Positions 1 to 5,669 of a stretch of 21,265 bases of DNA are shown here, one piece after another. The stretch covers positions 1 to 21,265 of the forward strand of contig JBDHRV010000056.1 of assembly GCA_039807745.1 (NCBI GenBank). Reading direction: 5' to 3'. Numbering within the stretch: position 1 is the first letter of the stretch; each line of letters starts with the position of its first letter. The notes beneath the pieces are model-generated. The model was not told where the DNA came from. It searched no databases and saw only the letters and a program-made list of their open reading frames with translations. This DNA comes from JAEUMW01 sp039807745 (GTDB taxonomy: Bacteria > Pseudomonadota > Gammaproteobacteria > Burkholderiales > JAEUMW01). The translations under genes were made by a program, and so were the position numbers.

Positions 1-302
1 CACCCGCAGCTCGCCTTCACGTTCGGATTGTTGAATCGGAATGCCGCGTTGAGTCCCTCCCTTCCGTAGTCGACCTCCATCCCGTCGAGCACCGCGAGGC
101 TCTTCGGGTCGACCAGCAAGGTCACGCCGTGGCTCTCGAAGCGAAGATCCGAAGGCTCGACCGCATCGGCGAAGTCGACTTTGTAGGCAAGGCCCGAGCA
201 GCCGACCGTCTTCACCCCCAGACGCAGCCCGATGCCCTTGCCGCGTTTCGCGAGCGTATTCGTTACGTGGGCCGCCGCCCGTTCAGTCAGTGTGATTGCC
301 AT
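1..302 (-). CDS. iscA: Iron-sulfur cluster assembly protein IscA (3' end cut by window edge)
   Basis: A-type Fe-S carrier that receives or holds clusters during assembly in the cytoplasm. One hundred full codons are visible from the ATG at 300-302, against about 107 residues in the family, so only the last few residues are missing. The frame opens MAITLTERAA and contains the family signature GCSGLAY around the first conserved cysteine (C35). The second conserved cysteine (C99) lies in SCG at the left edge; the third should be the next residue but one. It lies 60 bases downstream of the cysteine desulfurase on the same strand, and the gap shows no gene and no obvious terminator, so co-transcription is likely. 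ErpA or SufA are alternatives, but the isc context and sequence favour IscA. Confidence 0.93.
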   Translation of the reverse strand, partial: MAITLTERAAAHVTNTLAKRGKGIGLRLGVKTVGCSGLAYKVDFADAVEPSDLRFESHGVTLLVDPKSLAVLDGMEVDYGREGLNAAFRFNNPNVKASCG

Positions 303-362
303 CGTGTGAAAACTCGCTCATTGAATGGTGATACCCCAGATACTACCTCGATCTCGCAGGCG

Positions 363-1508
363 CTACGCCGTCAGCGCCGCCAGGCCGCGGAGCCGCGCCA
401 CAACGCTGACGAGGGCCGCGAGGAAGCCTTCCACGTCGGCAGCGGTATTCGGCTCGCCGACGCTCACGCGCACCGCGCCTCGCGCGAGCTCGGGCTCGAC
501 CCCCATGGCGAGCAGTGTCGCGCTCGGCTCGGGATTCGCGCTCGAGCAGGCCGCGCCGCTCGCGACCGCGTAGCCGACGCGATCCAGTTCCACCACCAGC
601 GTCTCGCCCTCGATGCCGGGCAGCGCAAAGTAGCTCGTGTTGGGTAGCCGCTCGGCGCCTGCTCCGAAGACGACCGCGCCCAGCGCGCGCGCACCGGCGT
701 CCAGGTGGTCGCGCAGGGCGCGCAGCCGCTGCGGCAACTCCTGGAGCCGCGCCACCGCCAGCTCGCACGCGGCCCCGAAACCGACGATGGCGGGCACGTT
801 CACCGTGCCGGAGCGTAGTCCGCGTTCGTGACCGCCGCCCAGCATGATCGGCTCCAACTGCAGGCGCTTGTCTACCACCAATGCCCCCGCGCCCTTGGGG
901 CCATGGATCTTATGCGCGGAGAGCGTCATTGCATCGACGCCCAAGCGCGCGAAATCGACCGGCACCTTGCCGAGTGCCTGGACCGCGTCGGTGTGGGTCA
1001 CTGCGCCGCGCGAACGCGCAAGCTCCGCTGCGCGCGGCACGTCCTGCAGGACGCCGGTCTCGTTGTTGGCGAGCATCACGCAGACGAGCCCGGTCGGCTT
1101 CCCGAGCGCATCCTCCAGATCCGAAACGGCAAGACGGCCATCTGCATCCACCGCGACCCGGTGCAGCGTCCAGCCACGCCGGACGAGCGCAGCCGCGGGT
1201 TTGGCCACGCAGGGATGCTCGATCGCGCTGACGGCGATCTGGCCGGGTTTGAGGCAGGCGGCGGCACCCTGGACGAAAAGGTTGTTCGCTTCCGTCCCGC
1301 CGCTCGTGAAGATTACTTGAGCGGGCTGCACCCCGACTGCCTGCGCGACCTGCTCGCGGGCGCGGTCAACCGCCCGCAGCGCAACGGTGCCGAAGCCGTG
1401 ACGGCTCGCCGCATTGCCATAGTGCTGCCGCAGAAACGGCAGCATCGCTTCGAACACCGGTGCGGCGATCGGTGTGGTCGCGTTGTGATCGAGGTAGACC
1501 GCGCTCAC
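363..1508 (-). CDS. iscS: Cysteine desulfurase, IscS/NifS type, short form
   Basis: PLP enzyme that converts cysteine to alanine and passes the sulfur on as a persulfide for Fe-S cluster and thio-cofactor synthesis. It has 381 residues from a GTG start (MSAVYLDHNA) and lies 12 bases after the iscR stop. Visible motifs are the PLP-phosphate loop TSGGTEANN (68-76), H98 in EHPC, the PLP lysine K200 in SAHKIHGPKG, and the mobile-loop catalytic C321 in SGAACSSANPEPS. The protein ends at RLRGLAALTA. The roughly 20 further residues that E. coli IscS (404 aa) uses to dock IscU are absent, and no iscU gene follows before iscA. It may therefore be the accessory second desulfurase (IscS2/NifS-like) seen in some betaproteobacterial isc clusters rather than the main IscS. 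The general function is secure; the exact partner is not. Confidence 0.95.
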   Translation of the reverse strand: MSAVYLDHNATTPIAAPVFEAMLPFLRQHYGNAASRHGFGTVALRAVDRAREQVAQAVGVQPAQVIFTSGGTEANNLFVQGAAACLKPGQIAVSAIEHPCVAKPAAALVRRGWTLHRVAVDADGRLAVSDLEDALGKPTGLVCVMLANNETGVLQDVPRAAELARSRGAVTHTDAVQALGKVPVDFARLGVDAMTLSAHKIHGPKGAGALVVDKRLQLEPIMLGGGHERGLRSGTVNVPAIVGFGAACELAVARLQELPQRLRALRDHLDAGARALGAVVFGAGAERLPNTSYFALPGIEGETLVVELDRVGYAVASGAACSSANPEPSATLLAMGVEPELARGAVRVSVGEPNTAADVEGFLAALVSVVARLRGLAALTA

Positions 1509-1520
1509 CGGTGATCGAAC

Positions 1521-2003
1521 TCACGCCGTAACGCCGGGCGTGACGTGCTTTGCCTCGCCGTCCGGGCGGTCCACCCGCTGCAGGACGGAGATCTCTGTGT
1601 TTGCGTCACCGTGGGCGAGGTCGGCGAGGTTCACCGAGTGCAGGTAGTCGAAGATCACCTTGTTCAAGTTCTCCCACAGATCGTGGGTGAGGCACTTTTG
1701 GTCGTCCTTGCAGTTCTGCAGGCCGTGACAGCGGGTAGCGTCGATCGGCTCGTCGACCGCGAGGATGATGTCCGCGACCGTGATCTGCGGCAGCGTCTTG
1801 GCAAGGCGGTAGCCGCCGCCGGGACCGCGCACGCTCGACACCAGGCCATAGCGACGCAGCTTGCCGAAAAGCTGTTCGAGATAGGACAGCGAAATCTGCT
1901 GCCGGTCCGAGATGTCCGCCAGGGTCACGGGGCCGTTCCCGCTCCGCATCGCCAGGTCCATCATCGCCGTCACGGCGAACCGCCCCTTCGTGGTCAGGCG
2001 CAT
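1521..2003 (-). CDS. iscR: Fe-S cluster-sensing Rrf2-family regulator IscR
   Basis: Transcription factor that represses the isc operon when it carries a [2Fe-2S] cluster and acts at other sites in the apo form. The ATG at 2003 was chosen because GGAGG lies 8 bases upstream and because the family begins MRLTTKGRFAV. A longer TTG reading from 2018 would use the ribosome-binding site as codons. The protein has 160 residues. An N-terminal winged helix contains ISLSYLEQLFGKLRRYGLV and the wing SVRGPGGGY. The cluster ligands are C92, C98, C104 and H107, at the same numbers as in E. coli IscR. A candidate IscR operator is found 70-95 bases upstream, suggesting autoregulation. It is the first gene of the iscR-iscS-iscA series, downstream of cysE. 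Confidence 0.96.
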   Translation of the reverse strand: MRLTTKGRFAVTAMMDLAMRSGNGPVTLADISDRQQISLSYLEQLFGKLRRYGLVSSVRGPGGGYRLAKTLPQITVADIILAVDEPIDATRCHGLQNCKDDQKCLTHDLWENLNKVIFDYLHSVNLADLAHGDANTEISVLQRVDRPDGEAKHVTPGVTA

Positions 2004-2072
2004 GTTTTCAGCCTCCAAGTAAAAGTCGAGGTGAAACAGGTGGTTAGGTCCGACGCATCGGTCGGCGGTGCA

Positions 2073-2097
2073 TTACCGGACTACGTTAGTCAACGAT
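2073..2097 (-). promoter_or_regulatory. Candidate type 1 IscR operator and iscR promoter region
   Basis: Read on the minus strand, the site has the perfect inverted repeat GACTA-ACG-TAGTC at its core (2079-2091), flanked by ATCGTT and CGGTAA. Compared with the E. coli type 1 consensus as I remember it (ATASYYGACT-RWWW-YAGTCRRSTAT), about 20 of 25 positions agree. It overlaps the last codons and the stop of cysE (stop at 2086-2088) and lies 70 bases before the iscR start. TTGACT within it could serve as a -35 element, but no clear -10 follows at normal spacing. A second short inverted repeat, CCGAC-N6-GTCGG, lies in the leader at 2050-2065. Confidence 0.75.
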
Positions 2098-2838
2098 ACG
2101 ATTCAGGTAGTTCGCGTCGAACTTGTCGGCGGTGGCCTTTTCGTCCTCCACCGGAACGCCGAGGCGCTTGAGCTGCTGGAGGATGTACTCGATGCGGTGA
2201 TCCGTGTCGACAGTGTGGTCGAGCATCTGGTGCACGGCCTTCACCATGGGATCGTTCATGTCCCTGCTCACGGCGTAGGCCGAGAAGCCCAGGTTCGCCG
2301 CCTGTTCCGAGACGTTGCGCTGCTGCACCTCGTCCACGAGGCGGGCAGGGATGCCCACTGCCGTGGCGCCGCGCGGCACCTCCTTCACCACCACGGCGTT
2401 GGAGCCGATCTTCGCGCCGTCGCCGATCAGAATCGGCCCGAGGATCTTGGCCCCCGCCCCGACGATGACGCCCTTGCCCAGGGTCGGATGGCGTTTGCCC
2501 TGCTTCCACGAGGTGCCGCCGAGCGTCACGCCGTGGTACAGGGTGCAGTCATCGCCGATCTCCGCCGTCTCGCCGATCACGACCCCCATGCCGTGATCGA
2601 TAAAGAAGCGCCGCCCGATGCGCGCGCCAGGGTGGATCTCGATCCCGGTCAGCCAGCGCGCGATGTGCGACACGAAGCGCGCGACCCACTTGAACCCCAT
2701 CCGCCACAGCCGACCCGATAACCGATGGATCAACAGCGCGTGGAATCCCGGGTAACAGGTGACGACCTCCCAGGCGCTGCGGGCGGCCGGGTCCCGGTCG
2801 AAGACGACGGCGATCTCTTCCTTGATGCGATCCAGCAT
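2086..2838 (-). CDS. cysE: Serine O-acetyltransferase
   Basis: Transfers acetyl from acetyl-CoA to serine, giving O-acetylserine, the first committed step of cysteine synthesis. The protein has 250 residues. The C-terminal half is a left-handed beta-helix of hexapeptide repeats (about 65-165). Catalytic H82 lies in FFIDHGMGVVIGET. H117 in RHPTLG matches the second conserved histidine of E. coli CysE. The position equivalent to E. coli D143 carries a glutamate (E67, in TGIEIHPGA), as in the shorter EpsC-like CysE group, which also has a reduced N-terminal domain. It lies 33 bases downstream of trmJ and 82 bases upstream of iscR on the same strand. Neighbourhood with the desulfurase is logical because cysteine is the desulfurase substrate. 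The start codon has no strong ribosome-binding site. Confidence 0.96.
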   Translation of the reverse strand: MLDRIKEEIAVVFDRDPAARSAWEVVTCYPGFHALLIHRLSGRLWRMGFKWVARFVSHIARWLTGIEIHPGARIGRRFFIDHGMGVVIGETAEIGDDCTLYHGVTLGGTSWKQGKRHPTLGKGVIVGAGAKILGPILIGDGAKIGSNAVVVKEVPRGATAVGIPARLVDEVQQRNVSEQAANLGFSAYAVSRDMNDPMVKAVHQMLDHTVDTDHRIEYILQQLKRLGVPVEDEKATADKFDANYLNRIVD

Positions 2839-2871
2839 GGCGAATGACGGATAAGAATTGTGGGTATTCGG

Positions 2872-3651
2872 TTAGTCGACTATGGCGGACCCATGTTCTG
2901 CGGCATCGGTGGTGCGCGGCGCACCGGCCGGGCGCGTCTGCATCGCCTTCAGCAGGCCGCGCAGCAGGGACACTTCCTCCTTCTCCAGCCGCGCCCGGGT
3001 GAAGAGGCGGCGCATCCGCTGCATGAGCCGCCGCGGCTTGCGCGGATCGAGGAAGCCGGTCTCGCGCATCACCTGCTCGAGGTGCAGATGGAACGCCTCC
3101 AGCTCCTCGAACGACGCCGGTTCGGCCACCTCCGGCGCGGGCAGGCCGGCGGCAGCCGACGCCACACGCAGCTCATAGGTCATGATCTGTACCGCGGCGG
3201 CCAGGTTGAGGGACGAATAGGCAGGGTTCGCCGGGATGTGGACGATGCGCTGACAGAGATCCACCTGCTCGCGCGTGAGACCGCTGGCCTCGCGCCCGAA
3301 GACGAGCGCGACATCGCCCGCGGCGGCTTCGGCGAGCAGGAGCGGGGCCGCGTCGCGTGGCGTCACCGCTGGCTGGCCGAGCTCGCGCGTGCGGGCAGTC
3401 AGCGCGGCCGCGAACACGGTGCCGCGCAGTGCCTCCTCGAGACTCGTGCAGACTTGGCCACGCTCGAGTACGTCGCGCGCGTTCGAGGCGCGGGCGTCGG
3501 CTTCCGCGTGAGGGAAATGGAGCGGCGCGACGAGGTACAGCCGGGAGAGTCCCATCGTCTTCAGTGCGCGCGCCGCGGCGCCGATGTTGCCCGGATGGGT
3601 CGTGTTACAGAGAACGACGCGGACCCGGTCGAGCGCCGCCATCCCGCTCAT
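2872..3651 (-). CDS. trmJ: tRNA (cytidine/uridine-2'-O-)-methyltransferase TrmJ
   Basis: SpoU/SPOUT-family enzyme that 2'-O-methylates residue 32 in the anticodon loop of certain tRNAs using SAM. From the ATG at 3651 it has 259 residues, close to E. coli TrmJ (246). Family motifs appear in order: NTTHPGNIGAAARAL (16-30) with the conserved R28, LVFGREASGL (116-125), and IPANPAYSSLNLAAAVQ (139-155), which together form the trefoil-knot SAM site. The C-terminal part is rich in charged helices and extends to SAIVD. A second in-frame ATG at 3642 is an alternative start; a longer reading to 3849 runs antisense through suhB and is unlikely. It is transcribed divergently from suhB across 43 bases, and cysE follows closely. 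Confidence 0.93.
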   Translation of the reverse strand: MSGMAALDRVRVVLCNTTHPGNIGAAARALKTMGLSRLYLVAPLHFPHAEADARASNARDVLERGQVCTSLEEALRGTVFAAALTARTRELGQPAVTPRDAAPLLLAEAAAGDVALVFGREASGLTREQVDLCQRIVHIPANPAYSSLNLAAAVQIMTYELRVASAAAGLPAPEVAEPASFEELEAFHLHLEQVMRETGFLDPRKPRRLMQRMRRLFTRARLEKEEVSLLRGLLKAMQTRPAGAPRTTDAAEHGSAIVD

Positions 3652-3694
3652 AATAGAATCTGCGCTTTCCATCACGCCCGTATTCGCCAAGTCC

Positions 3695-4528
3695 ATGCAC
3701 CCGATGCTCAACACCGCGGTAAAGGCCGCGCGCCGCGCCGGCGGCCTGATCAACCGCGCCTCCGGCGACGTCGACCGCATCGCGGTGCAGGACAAGACCT
3801 GCAATGACTTCGTCACGGAAGTCGATCGCGCGGCCGAGGCCGCGATCATCGAAGTTCTGCACGAAGCCTATCCGAAGCACGCGATTCTAGCAGAGGAGAG
3901 CGGGCAGACCGGGACGTCGGACCATGTCTGGATCGTCGATCCCCTCGACGGCACCACGAACTTCCTGCACGGGTTGCCGCAGTTCTCGGTGTCGATCGCG
4001 CTGGCCGAGCGCGGCGTGCTCACCCAGGCGGTCGTCTACGATCCCTCGCGCAACGAGCTCTTCACGGCGAGCCGCGGCGCCGGCGCGTTCCTGAACGATC
4101 GCCGCCTGCGCGTGAGCCGCCGCACGCGGCTGAAGGGGGCGCTCGTCGGCACCGGCTTTCCCTACCGCGAGTTCTCGAATCTCGACGCCTATCTCGCGAT
4201 CTTTCGCGATCTGCTCACCACCACGGCCGGCTTGCGTCGCCCGGGTTCGGCCGCGCTCGACCTCGCGTACGTCGCGGCGGGTCGCTACGACGGATTCTTC
4301 GAGATCGGTCTCAAGCCCTGGGACATCGCCGCCGGTGCGCTGCTGATCACCGAAGCCGGCGGCCTGGTGGGTGATCTCGAGGGCGAGAATCGCCATCTCG
4401 AATCGGGGCACGTGCTCGCGGGCAATCCGCGTGTGTTCGCGCAACTCGTCCAGCTCATCGCCCCGCATCTGACACCCGCGTTGCGCACGCGGCCAGCCGC
4501 GTCAGGAAATCCGCTGCTCGCCGTCTGA
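3695..4528 (+). CDS. suhB: Inositol-1-monophosphatase family protein SuhB
   Basis: Mg-dependent phosphatase of inositol monophosphate. The E. coli homologue also acts with Nus factors in rRNA antitermination. It has 277 residues from the ATG at 3695 (MHPMLNTAVKAARRAG), the usual family start. Metal ligands lie in EESG (E67, E68), DPLDGTTNF (D82, D85) and WDIAAG (W209, D210), which are the three standard motifs. The C-terminus is slightly longer than E. coli SuhB (267), ending in a low-complexity tail. The frame is open further upstream to 3584, but that part lies antisense inside trmJ. There is no strong ribosome-binding site. A weak T/A-rich patch (TAATAGAAT, 3651-3659) in the divergent region might belong to a promoter. 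Confidence 0.95.
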   Translation: MHPMLNTAVKAARRAGGLINRASGDVDRIAVQDKTCNDFVTEVDRAAEAAIIEVLHEAYPKHAILAEESGQTGTSDHVWIVDPLDGTTNFLHGLPQFSVSIALAERGVLTQAVVYDPSRNELFTASRGAGAFLNDRRLRVSRRTRLKGALVGTGFPYREFSNLDAYLAIFRDLLTTTAGLRRPGSAALDLAYVAAGRYDGFFEIGLKPWDIAAGALLITEAGGLVGDLEGENRHLESGHVLAGNPRVFAQLVQLIAPHLTPALRTRPAASGNPLLAV

Positions 4529-4550
4529 CGATGGTCTCTTAGACGCACTA

Positions 4551-4558
4551 CCCCCCCC
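4551..4558. repeat. Eight-base C homopolymer in the suhB-adh gap
   Basis: A run of exactly eight cytosines lies in the 55-base gap between suhB and the alcohol dehydrogenase gene, 25 bases before the ATG. No hairpin or T-run follows it, so it is not an intrinsic terminator. Homopolymers of this length can slip, but an effect on expression is only a guess. Confidence 0.6.
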
Positions 4559-4583
4559 ACTCAACTCGAAACGGGAGCAATCC

Positions 4584-5645
4584 ATGTTCAACGCCAAAGC
4601 CTACTCCGCTGCCAGCGCGACATCGCCGCTCGGCTCCACCATGATCGCACGACGCGACCCGACCGAACGCGACGTGCAGATCGAGATCCTCTACTGCGGT
4701 ATCTGCCACTCCGATCTGCACTATGTCCGCAACGAATGGCCCGACTTCTTGCCTACGATCTACCCGTGCGTGCCGGGCCACGAGATCGTCGGACGCGTCA
4801 CGAAGGTGGGCTCAGCCGTGACGAAGCACAAGATCGGCGACCTGGTGGCGGTCGGCTGCCTGGTCGATTCCGACCACACCTGCCCGAATTGCGAAGCGGG
4901 TCTCGAGAACTTCTGCCCGAATCTGACGCTGACGTACGGCTCGTCCGACAGGCACGGTATCGCTCCGACGACCTTCGGCGGCTACTCCGACAGCATCGTC
5001 GTCGACGAACACTTCGTGCTGCGCGTCCCGTCCAACCTCGATCTCGCCGGTGCCGCGCCGCTGCTTTGCGCCGGGATCACGACCTACTCCCCACTGCGCC
5101 GCCACGGCGTGGGCAAGGGCAAGAAGGTGGGCATCGTCGGCCTCGGCGGGCTCGGCCACATGGGGACGAAGCTCGCCCGCGCGTTCGGCGCCCACGTCGT
5201 CGTCTTTACCACCTCACCCGGCAAGACCGACGACGCGATGCGCCTTGGAGCGCACGAGGTCGTCGTCTCCCGCAACGCCGATGAGATGAAGAAGCACGCC
5301 AGGTCGTTCGACTTCATCCTCGACACTGTGGCCGCTGAACACGACATCAACCAGTACCTCAACCTGCTCCGGCTGGAGGGGAACCTGACGCTCGTCGGCG
5401 CACCGCCGAAACCCCTGGCGCTCTCGTCGTTCGCGCTGATTCTCGGCAACCGCAGCGTTTCGGGCTCGAACATCGGCGGCATCGCCCAGACGCAGGAGCT
5501 GCTCGATTTTTGCGGCGCACACAACATCACCGCCGACGTGGAAGTCATCCCCATTCAGAAGGTGAACGAAGCCTACGAGCGACTGCTCAAGTCCGATGTG
5601 AAGTACCGCTTCTCCATCGACATGGCCTCTCTGAAATCAGAGTAA
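4584..5645 (+). CDS. Zinc-dependent NADP alcohol/aldehyde dehydrogenase, YahK/cinnamyl-alcohol type
   Basis: Medium-chain dehydrogenase that interconverts aldehydes and alcohols; close similarity over its length to E. coli YahK suggests a broad NADPH-dependent aldehyde reductase. It has 353 residues, with GGGAG upstream of the ATG. Catalytic zinc ligands are C41 (GICHSD), H66-E67 (PGHE) and C162 (LLCAGITTYSP). The Rossmann nucleotide loop is GLGGLG (186-191), and the following TTSPGK fits NADP preference. The structural-zinc loop reads VDSDHTCPNC...C: three cysteines remain (C100, C103, C111), but the first ligand position is aspartate (D97) where YahK has cysteine. It follows suhB by 55 bases and precedes mutS by 24; a functional link to either is not evident. 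The true substrate cannot be read from sequence. Confidence 0.93.
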   Translation: MFNAKAYSAASATSPLGSTMIARRDPTERDVQIEILYCGICHSDLHYVRNEWPDFLPTIYPCVPGHEIVGRVTKVGSAVTKHKIGDLVAVGCLVDSDHTCPNCEAGLENFCPNLTLTYGSSDRHGIAPTTFGGYSDSIVVDEHFVLRVPSNLDLAGAAPLLCAGITTYSPLRRHGVGKGKKVGIVGLGGLGHMGTKLARAFGAHVVVFTTSPGKTDDAMRLGAHEVVVSRNADEMKKHARSFDFILDTVAAEHDINQYLNLLRLEGNLTLVGAPPKPLALSSFALILGNRSVSGSNIGGIAQTQELLDFCGAHNITADVEVIPIQKVNEAYERLLKSDVKYRFSIDMASLKSE

Positions 5646-5669
5646 TCGCGCTGTTCGGGATGAGTACTG

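Noticed and set aside
303..362. A possible small gene or decayed iscU remnant between the desulfurase and iscA
   Set aside because: Only 60 bases are present and no IscU-like residues appear in any frame.
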